Positions 1 to 11,944 of a stretch of 64,000 nt of DNA are shown here, piece by piece. Every line of letters starts with the position of its first letter. Within the stretch, counting starts at the first letter, position 1. This DNA is from Siphonodentalium dalli (lineage: Eukaryota; Mollusca; Scaphopoda; Gadilida; Siphonodentaliidae). The notes under the pieces are model-generated. The model was not told the origin of the DNA and did not search any database. It worked only from the letters and a program-made list of their open reading frames with translations. The position numbers and the translations under genes are program-made. The stretch spans positions 187,866,369-187,930,368 of the forward strand of contig CP136061.1 of NCBI GenBank assembly GCA_032622095.1, given 5' to 3'.

Positions 1-67
1 ATGTTATCGGTTGGTTATGGCTACAATCAGGTTGGTCAGGGTCGCAACGATGACTTTTCCGTTTTAT

Positions 68-236
68 CCCAGTGTCACAAAGTGTAGTCACCTCAATGAT
101 GTTCGGTAGTGTATCCGGTTCGCGGATTTGACGTACATTTGAAATATCGATCAAATAATTTGACAGAGCTGGGTGCATAAGTCGACAAAGCCACGGTTCG
201 GTAGCAATTGGAATTTCAAATCACCAGGCACGATTA
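68..236 (+). repeat. Left arm of a long inverted repeat (partner 979-1472)
   Basis: The reverse complement of this stretch matches 979-1090 and then, after a roughly 330-bp interruption, 1420-1472. Shared words include ATTTCAAATGTACGTCAAAT and GATACACTACCGA. The two arms enclose the zinc-finger fragment. Confidence 0.7.
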
Positions 237-239
237 CTC

Positions 240-762
240 GACAAACGGCATGTAAACCACTGCCCATGCACATACGATGAATATATATGAATCCCTTGTC
301 ACATATTTGGCACTTGATCCTTTGTGTTCAGCTCCATATCGTTTGATGTCAGTCTTTGATATGTATTCCTTGTTTCAGTCCGCATGGTTGCATATAAAAA
401 ATATTCCCATGTGGGCTGTCACCATGCATATGTGTTTTCATGTATTATTTGTCATAAAATTTGCGTTTACAAGTTTTTCATGGGACTAAAGTCCCGTCAT
501 GTTTTCTGCGGTGACACTAAGACAGTCACGGTTAGAAAACATCAGTTCACAGTCTTTACACTTGAAGTGAATTCCGTTGGGTGTTGTTGCTATTCTCTCC
601 CATTTCCTGTCCACTCGAAGAGCCACGTCATCCACCTCCCATTCCGTTTCTTTTCCAGTAGCTTCCAGTTCGCTAATCACCGAAGTACCCGCTTCTTCCG
701 GCCCCATCATCTCCGGATCTCCCGATTGCAACGGCGCGCGTCCCAGGCCCTCCAGATCTGCA
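240..762 (-). pseudogene. Broken C2H2 zinc-finger gene fragment
   Basis: The minus strand has a plausible splice acceptor (TTTTTCATTTCAG, ending at 763) followed by about 90 open codons of acidic sequence and then FKCKDCELMF, the first half of a C2H2 finger (566 downward). In this frame the zinc histidines are missing and a TAG follows at 486-488. A one-base frame change supplies HRRKH at the expected distance. Further downstream, in changing frames with stops, are TCKRKFYDK..YMKTHMH, a stretch ending KTDIKRYGAEH and KCQICDKGF, all remnants of C2H2 fingers. I read this as the decayed last exon of a multi-finger DNA-binding protein. It lies between the long inverted repeats at 68-236 and 979-1472, so it may be a captured gene fragment. 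Confidence 0.6.
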
Positions 763-978
763 CTGAAATGAAAAAGTAAATAGATGACAACTTGACATGT
801 ACGCCATGACACGAGCTATATTAAAGTTGTCTTTACGCATAATTATAAGGGGTGATAGACAACCTTATCAAGAGTCCTGATGTTCGAAAATCGGAGAAAA
901 CAGAAGTTTTATGAAGAGAACATCACTCGATTTTATAGGTAAATAACAAAATCTAAATGGCACCAGAGTATTGCCATT

Positions 979-1472
979 TAACCGTGCCTGATGATTTGAA
1001 GTTCCATTTGCTACCGAACCTCGGCGTTGCCAACTTTCGCACCTAGCGTTGTCAAATTACTTTAAAAATTTCAAATGTACGTCAAATCGCATTGTTGTGC
1101 ACCAATTACATGTATTTAGGTAATATCTAACACAACCAAGGTTAAACAACATTAATATTGGAGAAACATAGCTGGGAAATAAAAAAAATTCGTTTAGTTT
1201 CCATGCATGTATTCTTTTTATTTTGGGAAGCATTTTTTCTCATAACAAACCAATAATTGGAACAATTATTTTTCACGAATAGATTGAATTAATATCCCAT
1301 CTAGATGGTAGAATAAAGAAATAGTCAATTTACCTTGAAATTCTCTCCATGCTTCCATTCAAATTGAGCGGGTCGTATATCTTCCGTTAGAAACGCTTAC
1401 CGGAAACGGACGAAAAAGTACCGCAAACCAGATACACTACCGATCCCCACTAAGGTGATTACACGGTGTGAG
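979..1472 (-). repeat. Right arm of the long inverted repeat, interrupted
   Basis: Partner of 68-236. The inner part (979-1090) and outer part (1420-1472) match consecutive parts of the left arm. The AT-rich DNA at 1091-1419 has no counterpart there and looks like a later insertion. Confidence 0.65.
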
Positions 1473-2000
1473 TTTGAAAAATTATAACTTAAGGGGGGGG
1501 GGGGGGTTGGAAGTGAAGTTGGAAATTTGGGGCTGATCGTCGAACAATTAGGATCCAAGGGCCCTATCAAAAAGTGGACACCCCGAACTCATGGATCAGG
1601 ATCCCTTCACCGCGTCACGGGGTAATGGGTATGAAACAAAACTAGACGTTTCATCGCCTTTATCATTATAGATAACTCTTGCTGTCGAATATTCAGAAAA
1701 TTTCCCCTCAAATTCTGACATGTAGTTAACATTTTTACTACAAGTAGGCTCAGCTGGAAAATTTAGTCACGTGACTCGACCTCTAGATGGATAATTCTGA
1801 CCCCCAAGGGGACATAAATAGTGTAATTGGTTAGTCTATATAGTCGAAAATATCTTATCAGGGGTGGGTTGGGAAATCCAGGTATGACAAACCCCTCCCA
1901 TCCATGCCCTGCTTGTTCCTCGTATTCCTCGGAGAGGCGTTCAGTCGGGTCTGTTGTCGACCGATAAATACCTCATTTAGCATAAACAGACTGGTTATAG
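1473..2000. other. Unannotated stretch with a G homopolymer
   Basis: Contains a run of about 16 G at 1491-1506. No gene or recognised repeat otherwise. Confidence 0.6.
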
Positions 2001-2093
2001 ATAATCAGCAGATAGCTCAAATTAGAAGCTTTCGGTCGCTTGGCCTTCAACATATAATATACAGGAGACAGCTACATCTTCGAAGTAAGCAAT
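2001..2093 (+). repeat. Solo arm of the hairpin repeat seen at 41443-41670
   Basis: Shares ATAATCAGCAGATA, TTAGAAG, GGCC and GAGACAGCTACA in order with the left arm of the 41443-41670 hairpin element. The second arm is absent here, so this is a truncated copy. 2094-2580 shows nothing else except a small hairpin near 2385-2425. Confidence 0.5.
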
Positions 2094-2580
2094 ATTGCAT
2101 ATTATTATATGGTCATAAGTTTCTTTCCCAAATTCCTATGTTAAAACGTAACAAAATTCGAGATATCTAACGATGTTCACCTCATAAATGAAACAACAGA
2201 TTAATAACAGTTCTGAGTGACGTCAGATACCTCAGGGGTTAACATAACTTATTATCATACATGGAAATAGATCAGGTTTTCCCAGCGACGTTCAAGGTCA
2301 CAACGTCTTGTCCAATTAAAGCGCCTTTCATATAATAAAACAGTTATCGAATTGTTTCTTAGTTGACACGATTCATTGCCAGCCTTTGGAAGTCAATATT
2401 CAACTCGGCCTTAGTGAATGTTGACTTCCTCGGGTTGAAAAATGCGATAATTGTATAATGACAATACATTAGTTCAGTTGGACCTATAATGTTTTAAGTT
2501 TGGTGACATGGAGACGTGCGACGTTACTCTGATTTCCCGCGCTTTTCTGGCATTATACAAAGGTATGGCTCACAATATTC

Positions 2581-2900
2581 TCGCTCAAATACGCATACTC
2601 GACCTATAATGTGAAATAGGTACATACTGTGATTATTTGATTCTGAAATAAGCAGATAATGGAGTAATATCCGTTATTCCGTTTTAGGACTCGGGCCACA
2701 ATGAAAACATATATTAAAAGAGCGTACACCTGAAAAGGCATGAGTTGACTTATATGTGTCATTATCCGCACATGATCTGCTTGTAATCGCCTCTTAATGA
2801 GTCGATAATGTGTCTAAAATGAGGCGATCCTAAGCAGATTATCTACCTATACTAAATTATATTATAAGCAGATAATGTGCGTGTTTTCTGGAGAATAGGT
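2581..2900 (+). repeat. Dispersed repeat family RepA, copy 1
   Basis: Roughly 320-bp MITE-like repeat running from CTCAAATACGCA through ACCTATAATGTG, CGGGCCACA.TGAAAACA, GAGCGTACACCTGAAAA and GTCATTATCCGCACAT to TATAAGCAGATAATGTGCG. The GCAGATAATGTGCG and ATAATCTGCTTATAAT words are inverted within the element, so it can fold. Related copies lie at 3700-4050, 6184-6516, 11262-11430 and 44391-44693, with diverged ones near 24330-24740, 26110-26365 and 26750-26990. Confidence 0.7.
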
Positions 2901-3699
2901 TTAAATGTTAAGTCAGGAGCCTCGCCAGAAATTCCTGTTGGTACAGAGGACATTCCTATTGTTTCGGAAGGGTTGAAATTTACTAGCCAGCTATCGGACC
3001 AATGTACTGTTTTGGAGGTCACTGTTCGTGACGCGGCCACATTAATTTAGGTCATAGTATCATGCATCAACGTAACATAAAGTATATTGTCTGGTAAATC
3101 GTTAATATATACTAGGAAGAGAAATTGTCCTAGAATATTGTCCTAAGATACACCCGCTGGGGTGGTATCATACTAAGAAACCAAAACTAGTTGCTATCGT
3201 TTACAAAGGTGCATTTAGTCCTCGATCCAACAAATGTTCCTGTGAATTTCATAAACCCCTTGCCAAACTCTCGAAAGCTTTAGAGCCATCACAGAAAACA
3301 GACCATCTATATACAATTGTCCGTATATTGTTAGAGGTTGTTGTAGACGTCGACGACTTAGTGATACGCGCTGTGACATTGTATGAAACACGACTGGTTT
3401 GTCGCGGAATAGCATTGGTGTGTCCTGATCAGGCTGAACTCAACCCAAGTCTTAATGTATATTGTGAGTTACTGTAAGTTCAATTATGTGATCTCCGAAG
3501 AACTCTCAACCAGTGTTGTATTCTTCCATCTCTCGAACCTTCAAGTAGTGGTGCAATGGATCTCAGACCACACATTGTTTGAAAATACAGAGCAGAACAG
3601 CAATTCGTCCATCAGCTTATCATAGAAGCAGGTGCAATCGTGAATTCGCAATCTACCCACAAGCCGGAGTTAAACAAACTAAACCATCTTCATGCATTG
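2901..3699. other. Intervening DNA, nothing recognised
   Basis: Short open stretches on the minus strand (2852-3040, 3215-3415) have no recognisable domain or splice context. No repeat was recognised. Confidence 0.5.
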
Positions 3700-4050
3700 T
3701 GTTCTCCCGAAACGCCGCACATTATCTGCTTATAATGGAACAATGTTTTTGGTAGATAATTGGCTCAGAATCGCTTCATTTGGAGTCTAATGAGCTAAAA
3801 AAGAAAGCTTTTTAATCAAATTTTATCGACTCATAATGAGACGATTCTAAGCATATTATATACGGACAATGACACAAATAAGCAAACGCACGACTATTCA
3901 GGTGTACGCTCTTTAATATGTGTTTTTGCCGTGGCCCGTGCCATAAAACGAAATAACGGATATGACTCCATTATCTGCTTATTTCAGAATCAGATAATCA
4001 CATTATCTACCTATTTCATTTTATAGGTCGACTATGTACGTATTTGGGCC
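3700..4050 (-). repeat. RepA copy 2, inverted
   Basis: Reverse-orientation copy of the 2581-2900 repeat, starting TTCTCCCGAAACGCCGCAC and ending at GTACGTATTTGGGCC. The two copies face each other about 800 bp apart and form a long-range inverted pair. Confidence 0.7.
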
Positions 4051-4171
4051 ATGGTCTCGGGACGAATAGTTGACAGTTTTGAATGGAATTCTCAATCGAA
4101 ACTGAAGAGAACGTGTGTATCCAATTTTCCTGTGAATACGAGTTCAACTTAAAGAGCTCAAAGACAGGGGC

Positions 4172-4581
4172 CGGATTCGTCATCTCAGGTTTACGTAAAC
4201 CTCTAGGTTTAAATCGCCACGAGTCAGCAAAATATGTGGTTTAAACCCGAGATCACATGTCTAAGTGGCGCATTCGTCATCTCTGGTTTAAACCTGGTCC
4301 AGCCAAACCAGTAATTTAGCAGTAGTGTTTCTGTAACGTCGCGATAATTAATCGTACTTTCCTACTTGATTGCGAAAATCAATACTTGCGACAATTAGCA
4401 TATTTTGATTGGAAATTTATAAGCGAGGATCACTCACACCAATAAAGCGTGTGGGGAGAATTTTTTGTCAATTTCGATATATTTTTTGCGTTTTATAAGC
4501 TTAAACCGGCAAATAAACCATCTATTTCGGCGGTGCAGCTAAACAAGCTTTACCGAGGCTAAATTTGAGATGACGAATCCG
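4172..4581 (+). mobile_element. RepB: MITE with GGATTCGTCATCTC termini
   Basis: About 410 bp bounded by GGATTCGTCATCTCAGGTTTA and its inverse, AAATTTGAGATGACGAATCC. A second internal ATTCGTCATCTCTGGTTTAAA at about 4270 suggests a nested or composite structure. No coding capacity. Longer related elements, sharing the terminus and the GTTTAAAC-rich subterminal region, lie at 5535-5960 and 26994-27470. Confidence 0.65.
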
Positions 4582-5534
4582 TCTTTTCTTCATCGCGGTT
4601 TAGAATTGTCAAAGGGTGGAGCTGTAAATAATCTCGAGTGAGGGCGTTTCTAAGTGGCGACTGCCGACTGGTGTTATTATGTCACAGTTCATTCATTCAC
4701 ACGCGAGCTTTGCTCAGACAGATATGGACATGTTCCTTCAATGTGATTTTGATCTTGTATTTGTTTTTTTTTTGGCTTGTGGCAATTACAAAAACTGGTG
4801 TTTTCTACGAATTAATTTTAAGGGTTCAACGTTTTAATTTTGACACCAAAATGATGCTACTGCATCACCGGATATGCTATACACATAGTTTGCAATCCTA
4901 AACTTATATTGCTACAAATTTGATAACTTATTTTGATGTAGATCATGCCACAAAGCTCTGCTCTGACTACGCCCATAAATTCGCATAATATTCCACCAAT
5001 TAAAAACCTGGGAAGTTTTTGATTTTCTGCATGACGGGAAATTTATGACATTAAAAAGCAACGCATGTAATATAAAGTCTTTATTAAAAGCTACCCCTCT
5101 GCATGGTTGCCTACTTCCAACAGTTCAGATGCCGCTTCTGGTGTGCACTCATAAGCAAATTGCCTTTACTTGACTGATCTCTTGGTCCAGGATCGACTCG
5201 ATTATGGAGCCTTTATTCAGCGTCAGAGGGGCCAGCGGCGATAGTAGCCTGCGACACCTTTGCGCACTTTGGATCATTTGAATATTATTTTTATTTTTTT
5301 TATTAAATTTAAAACAAACAAACAGCAATTTAAATTTTAAATTTTGTGTCTTGCTTCTTGTTAGATTCAACTCCTTACTCAATTTAACACAATTTTTTCA
5401 TTTAAAAAAAAATATTAAATTGTTCTTATTTTAAAATCAAAAACTTTAAAACCTAAGGCCGTTATAACGTTGAAATCGGTCCAGGGTATGGCAGAACAGT
5501 TGCGAACAGACAAACGGACATACAGACATACATA
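4582..5534. other. AT-rich intervening DNA
   Basis: No gene recognised. 5275-5420 is very A/T-rich. A GACAAACGGACATACAGACATAC tract near 5508 abuts the RepB copy. Confidence 0.5.
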
Positions 5535-5960
5535 TAGACAGATCCTATACCCTTTAATATATACAGATATACATGTAAATACATCAAATTTAGCATTTTG
5601 CAAAAACTCTATCACAAACAAAGTGATGAGAGACATGCCCTTTGTCAGATTGATTTAAACCCAGATTGAGATCGGATTAATGGTCCATGAGCTATACTTG
5701 TTTCTCAATGAATAAATCCATTGAGCGTGCACGAGTTCCCGATAATTAATAACTGATATGTCAATAACCATTATCGGCCTGTCTTTTGGTCCGATTGGGT
5801 AGATAATAGTTTGACTGCATGCTGATATCACTGAATCCAGTTGTCAATTAGCTGGCAACTGAACGACAAAAACGCCCCTTAGACCCGGTTTGGCTGGACC
5901 GCCAATATAGGTTTAAACCAGGTTTAAACTCGGAGGTTTAAACCGGAGATGACGAATCCG
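5535..5960 (-). mobile_element. RepB copy, inverted
   Basis: Ends at GGAGATGACGAATCCG and carries the subterminal GTTTAAACCAGGTTTAAAC block plus about 430 bp matching 26994-27470 in reverse. Sequence just beyond it (about 6020-6130) is duplicated at 9335-9450 (ATGATCCGTATCGA, TTTCTACC, CTTTTT). Confidence 0.6.
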
Positions 5961-6183
5961 ACAACGAAGTCTGTTGGTGTACAACCGGTCGCGAGTGCAT
6001 GTCGAATACTCAGCCAAACAATATTCCTGTCATCTAAGATCTATGATCCGTATCGAAATATATGTTTACCAAGAATTTCTCTACCCTCTTTTTATGGAAT
6101 ATCTTTGTGTGGGATATATTTTGGGCACCCTTTCTTTGAGGCTGTGCATTCTGTACGAGATAACTTTCTGCCCAACATACCGT

Positions 6184-6516
6184 CGAGCAAATACGCACAC
6201 AATCGACCTATAATGTGCAAATAGGTTCATATTGGATTATTTTGATTATGAAATGATATATAATAGACTCATATCAGTTATTCCATTTTATGGCGCGGGC
6301 CACAGTGAAAACACATTTTAAATAGCGCACGCCTGATAAGTCGTGAGTTGGTTGTGTCATTGTCCGCACATAATGAACATATATGAAGTCATTATGAGTC
6401 GATAATGTGACTAAACGCTCTCACTTTCAGTTCATTATCGGCTCAAATTTAGATTATTCTAAGCAGATTATCGATATAAAACAAAGCAGGCAATGTGGGG
6501 GTTATCGGGAGAACAG
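6184..6516 (+). repeat. RepA copy 3
   Basis: Begins CGAGCAAATACGCACA and ends GGGAGAACAGG. Same order of conserved words as copy 1. It sits just upstream of the 3' end of an ORF1-only retroelement. Confidence 0.65.
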
Positions 6517-6604
6517 GTACTTCCTGGTATACAAACGTTCCAGCATTTGAAATCCCTGTTATATGGACAAGCTGCAATTTGTAATTTGTTTTAGACTCAC
6601 AATG

Positions 6605-9175
6605 CCGCTTTGTCGTTTAAGCAACAAGGCGATATCACGACGAGACGAAACAGATAATCAAAATCGAGTGAAGCAACTGTGATTAGAAACGACAGTGAAT
6701 TAGACTAAAACGAAACAAAATATTTACGAATAAAAACACCCACAATCAGAGTGAGAGTGCTCGAGTGGGGTCGGAGCCTTAACAAACCGATCATTGTGCA
6801 AATACATATATAATGCAATATCAAATCAGGTAGAAATACCTCCCTACCTGAGAACAGCAAAACTATAAAACCTGCACGAAATGTAATCAGCAAATATAAT
6901 TTAATTTTACAAGGTGGATCCACATCGAAAAATGTGAAGTAGCTTTTAACAGTGCTTCCTGGATGATTCGTATATTTATCATATCTGATTAATCTGGTTT
7001 GAGTCTGAATCAATTCGTCAAGTTGAGATAGGGTGGTAAGCTCTGTCGGTGACATGTCATCAAATATCTAGACTAACCACGCATAAGACAAGGTTTCGTT
7101 CGTTTTCATCAGAGATTAGCGTTTTCATTGAAGCATCGTATCAAAATTTGCAAACTCAAAGATCAATCTGTTTTTCTGAGAGTCGAAACTTTTGACAGAT
7201 TTTGGTGATTTTTGTTTTGGAACAATGGGATCAACTTCCTTGGTTTCGGATCAAACGTAAAAACTGCAGTAGCTGTATCCATTGCATGTGAGACAGGTTC
7301 TGGAACAGGAGAAATATCATTCTCTTGAACTTGTGTTGCTAGTGATATACTGACAAGTTTTGGTAGACTCTCTGTCTGAGTGCTGGCATCAACATACGTT
7401 TTCCTAGAAACGGCATCTGAATATGTGACTTGTGGAATTGATGGCCTCGCACCAACTATTTTCTTAGCTTCTATATACGATACACGTTTATCAGCCTTAC
7501 ATCTTTGTATCTTGAATTCATAGTCCTATATGGAACCTTGATGGGTTCCAACATTTTTTGGGGATTTGTACACTCCTTATGATCATGACTAGAAATAGAA
7601 CAGCGTGCACACATGGTTTATTCACTTTTACAATGTTCCCAACCATGGCCATAACCCTGCCAGTTAAACATCGTAATGGATTTGTACTTATATATACCTT
7701 CATGTACCCAACCTTCAATGTCGGTGGACGTTCGCACCGATTGATGGTAAGAAGAACTGTTCAGAGGACTTTTAGTCCATCAACAGTCTTTGTAAATTTA
7801 CGGACTTCTGTAACTCCCTTCGCCAATATTTCTGATCCCAAAAGAATAAGCTATATTGCGTGTTCTCAGCACAGCTGTGCTACTATTCAATCTCTTGTGA
7901 TGAGTAACAAACACTGGTGTCTGTGAAATAATTGCTAACTGCAACATAGCATCAGATTGAACTTTCTTTGAACATTCAATCAAGGGAGTCACTTTTATTT
8001 GCCCAGTGCTTATTGGTTAAACATATACCAATTGTCCAGCAATGCTATGTAGCGTTTTATCAATGACAAATAGAAGGTCTTTTCACATTCAGATTAAAGT
8101 CAAGAACCAAGTACTGAGGGAATACCACAGGATCATTGGAACTTGTTGAGTCATACAAACAATTCGTTGTTTTATTTTAGATATTTTGATACGAAAAATA
8201 AATAATGGACAACTCGCCAGCAGCCGCCGAGGACACCCCCTTCGAATTCTGGTCGGGTCAAAGACTTGTACATAGCTGAAGCGGTGTCCCGTTTAGCCAC
8301 TGCATGTAGCAGCCTCCCGGTACCTTCCCACAATGAGACATAATACTACTAATAATACTAATAATGACCAGTTTTATATAGCGATTAACTAATTTCTTGC
8401 TCTAACACGCTTGGTACAATATTACCCCAGTCATTTGTACTAGCCAGCCAATGAACCGGCTGCAGCCATTACAGGCGCTGCTCTAGTTTGATCAGAACAT
8501 GCTCTGATACTCACCAGCATGACAAGCTGACTGGTACTCGTTTAACGCATGAGTGATGCGAAGCCGACACAGTACGAGCGACCTTGCTCAATGGTCACAA
8601 TTTTTGGAACGGGTTTTTGAAACAGCGAGCAATCCGACAATTGCACGTCGCTCAACGCGGCCAAGCCACTGCTGTGCGGAAACTCAATGACCGGCGACGT
8701 GCTTACAGCGAATACAAGTCCGACACGCTAACCACTGGACCACGGAGCGCAACAGGTGAGAACAATACATGATTAACACTCAACAATCATCAGGACGAAC
8801 AAAAAAGAGACAGGAGAGAACAGATACATCATACGTGAAAAAACAGAAAACAATATTTCAATCATCAGTCGAGCAATACAACATATAACAAATTTAATCT
8901 GAAACATTGTGAAGAGGCGTGACTAGCCGATTGTTTGAGCCGGGTCAACCCAACCGCTCGTTTTGAAGAGATGTAGGACCAAAGAGGACCACGAGCTAAG
9001 CCCATCCGCAGGTCAATGCCTCGTGCGATACGGCCGCCCTTGTGCCTCCGGGACTCTACACAACACCTGATGGGGTGCAGTCCACGGCAAATAGGGTGCC
9101 ACATTAGGGGAGTTTTCCCCTTCGCAGTGGGGCGGTAGGCCTATTCTACCGCGGATCCACACGGAGACTCTTTAG
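6605..9175 (-). mobile_element. ORF1-only retroelement, copy 1
   Basis: Degenerate gag-like ORF1 on the minus strand (about 8160 to 7080), homologous at the nucleotide level to the better copy at 49258-51440. Recognisable parts are LIECSKK..AMLQLAI, a TDIEGWVHEG segment before the first zinc knuckle, CARCSISSHDHKEC (a CCHC knuckle), and a Ser/Thr/Gln-rich tail. After the ORF1 C-terminus only about 360 bp of 3' UTR remain before the shared tail (TCGTGATATCGCC..AAACGAC, near 6605). No reverse transcriptase lies between. The 5' part (8240-8330 and 8860-9175) matches 50950-51440; an inserted segment (about 8330-8770) separates those blocks. Confidence 0.65.
8330..8770 (-). repeat. Possible SINE inserted in retroelement copy 1
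   Basis: This roughly 440-bp segment is absent from the homologous copy at 49258-51440. Its minus strand begins near 8757 with GCTCCGTGGTCCAGTGGTTA, which fits a tRNA 5' end and an A-box (TGGTCCAGTGG). A clear B-box is not visible. A tRNA-derived SINE is likely but not proven. Confidence 0.4.
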
Positions 9176-9883
9176 ACAGATGCATAAAGTGACTATCGCT
9201 AATCTAAATACACTTTCAATCTTCCCAGCCCTGAAAACAATATCTCAACTGTACGATCTGATTCTGCTATGATATTGAATTTGTGAACGTTATACTTTCT
9301 GATCATCGCAAATCCAGGTCATGTACTCAACAGAGAACTATTCCTGTCTAATCTCCCTGCTATGATCCGTATCGATATATTAGTTTATCAAAGATTTTCT
9401 ACCTTCTTTTTAATAGGAACATTTTGAATCGGATATACCGTTTTCATAAAACAGGGATTTCAAATGCATTAACTTAATTCGGATGTTAGACAGAATTTAC
9501 TTCATTACGGATAGCGCAGTTAAGAAGCCAGAACCAGTGTTGTACTTACTCCATGGTTGGTACAAATTCCATATACTTGACAAATGCACGGACGAAGAGA
9601 GATTGGTCGATAGATTATCTAGCCTTTTTCCAGGTATATGTAAATTTTGCATTGTTGAGAGATATTTTGAACAGTACTGGCATTGGATATGCGATGGTTT
9701 CAGCATTGGAATTCAACATGTTCGCACCCATTCCATGTGACCATGGGCTTTAAGCGATTATAATGTTAAAGTTATTTATTTCCTGAATTAATTTCAATTC
9801 TGTTAGTCTTTTTGACAATGCGAATGGAATGATACTATACTGTGAGAAAAATCGTTTATTGAAGTTGATTGGTTATTGTCGTT
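9176..9883. other. Intervening DNA with an unrecognised 85-codon open frame
   Basis: The plus strand at 9483-9740 is open for 85 codons and the minus strand at 9497-9706 for 69 codons with a GTAAGTAC donor-like site near 9545. Neither has a recognisable domain, and I cannot choose a strand. 9335-9450 repeats 6020-6130. Confidence 0.35.
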
Positions 9884-10780
9884 TAACATGGTTTCAGCCG
9901 CTAGACCATACCACGACTGAGAACAGAATCAGGTAGTCAAAACTATTCTCGATGAAGCAACTGTGTATTAGGCTAAGCAGATGAGCTATGCACAAATAAA
10001 AGCACATGAAATGTTTCCGGTTGGAGTCAGGAATATAAATCCAAGAACTGACTACGCATACAATTGGTAGTTATCTTTCATACAACCTGCATTTTCAATC
10101 CACGCATACTGTGTGGTGTCTTTCAAAGTTAATCGTTTCTCTTCAAGCATCGTGTCAAACTTTGCAAACTTCAATATCAACCTGTGTCTAAGAATCGAAA
10201 TGTTTGAGCGATTTTACCAATTTTTGTTTTGGAGCAACATGGTCTATTTAGTTGTAGCAACTGACGCAACTTGAGTAGAATATTTTGAAGCAACTGTCTC
10301 AATTTAGTAGATGTACACACGGCCTGTGATACAGGTTCTGGAACAGACGCAATATCGGTCTCAACTTGAGTTTCTAGTTATACACTGATGACGTTGGTTG
10401 GAATCTGTCTGAGTGCTGGCATCAATAATGTTTTTTGTAGAAACTGCAACTGCCTGTGTGTCATGTGGAATTGATGGTCGAGCACCAACTATTTTCTTAG
10501 CATCTATATATCATAAATGTTTCTCAGCCTTACATCTTGGAATCTTGAATTCATCGTCCTAAATGTGACTTGAACCATCCATTGCAGCATGTGAACGTTG
10601 ACAGTGTAAAAATTGTTTTGATTTCGTAAAATCCTGATGATCAGAAATAGAATAGCGTGCACATATCATTTCAATGCTTTTACAATTACCCTGGTCATGA
10701 CCATACCCCTGACATTTCAAACATCATAATGGATTTGGAACATATGTACATATGTTAATCATGTACCCAATGCATACTAT
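9884..10780 (-). mobile_element. ORF1-only retroelement, copy 2 (5' truncated)
   Basis: Minus-strand remnant matching the C-terminal half of ORF1 in the other copies: zinc-knuckle region (about 10560-10720), the AGCACCAACTATTTTCTTAG stretch on the plus strand, the DAST.T repeat region and the same 3' tail at about 9884. Many stops. Truncated at about 10780, the side expected for a 5' truncation. Confidence 0.55.
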
Positions 10781-11261
10781 GTTATGCCATAACAACTGAT
10801 ATTCGTTAGAAGTCATACGAAACCACATACACGATGGAAGTCAGACCGCGCTCGTATATAAAATTGACAACAATTGTGATTTATACTTGCACTCAATTTT
10901 CTCCTCATTATAAATTTATAAACTATTAAAGATAGCGGGACAATGCATGAAACTCAACCTATTGTGGAGAAGAAAATTGGCTCCTTTAGATTTACGGTAC
11001 ACTGTTAAAATGTATTGTAAAATAACATATCTCAGATCCGTTATTAATGCGAGGCTTAATCCGAGTTTCTATAATACGTATTCTTTGATCGGTAAATACA
11101 TGCAATACAAATAGATCCGTAACCGTAAATATACAGGTATATCCTTTTCCTGTGTCAATGTTTCTGTATTTATGATCACGTAAGTGAAATCATGTAAATA
11201 ACGTATTGTGAATATTCAGCGGATAAATGGACGTTGTAGTACATAAGCTGATAGTATTAAA
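10781..11261. other. Intervening DNA with CCGTAAA-type motifs
   Basis: TACACTGTTAAAATG at about 11000 and CCGTAAATATACAGG at about 11120 resemble the array at 22915-23260. No gene recognised. Confidence 0.4.
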
Positions 11262-11430
11262 GTAGCACCTCTAATCTGCTTATAATCGCCGCATTATGAG
11301 TTGATGATGTGATTACAACGCTCTCATTTTCAGCACACTATCGACTCAAAATGAGTCGATTTTAAGCAGATTATATCTACCTCAAATGCGTTATATTATA
11401 AGCAGATAATGTGCAATTTTTCGATAAAAC
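11262..11430 (+). repeat. RepA partial copy
   Basis: Contains TAATCTGCTTATAATCGCC, ATCGACTCAAAATGAG and ATTATAAGCAGATAATGTGC in the RepA order. The left half of the repeat is missing. Confidence 0.55.
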
Positions 11431-11944
11431 AGGCTGGATTGTCGGGTTGTATTCATGTATTCACTACACGACTTAACAATTAACCAACACTAAAGCTAGC
11501 AATGTTAGCTGACAGGTTCCTCCATAGACTCTTTGAAAAATATAAATACCAGCAATAATTACAATAAAATAAAATATTCAGTAAATAAGCATTGGTGTTT
11601 TCTTCATCCTGTTGTCTTACGGGATATCGGGACTTTAGTCCTTGTAACCCTCAACATGATTCTTATTCCATTGACAAATGGTCCTTGGCACAACCCGAAC
11701 TTACACCCGTAATAGTTATGGACATTAAAGCGTTCACAAATGATTTTCAGCAAAATAACTTAGTCATGTAAAAATACTGTTAATAATTTATTAATTCAAC
11801 ACCGAAGCCGTAATTTTACGGACTATGTGGTGGCAGATATTTTTCAAGCCCTAAAATTGCATAAATCTTTATTAACAGTATAAGATCTGTGTGTATATAA
11901 TATAACTAGCCGATGAGCCCGACGTTGTCCGGGCTATTCGGGCT
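11431..11944. other. Intervening DNA, nothing recognised
   Basis: No coding or repeat signal recognised apart from general AT richness. Confidence 0.5.

Noticed and set aside
486-762. Third exon of gene A
   Set aside because: The preferred acceptor gives phase 2, not the required phase 1, and the content is a C2H2 finger instead of a CBM14 module.
7558-7926. 122-codon plus-strand open frame
   Set aside because: Antisense of the ORF1 remnant in retroelement copy 1.
8725-8757. A tRNA gene on the minus strand
   Set aside because: Only a 5' end and A-box-like word are present; no anticodon arm, T-arm or acceptor pairing is visible. More likely a SINE head.
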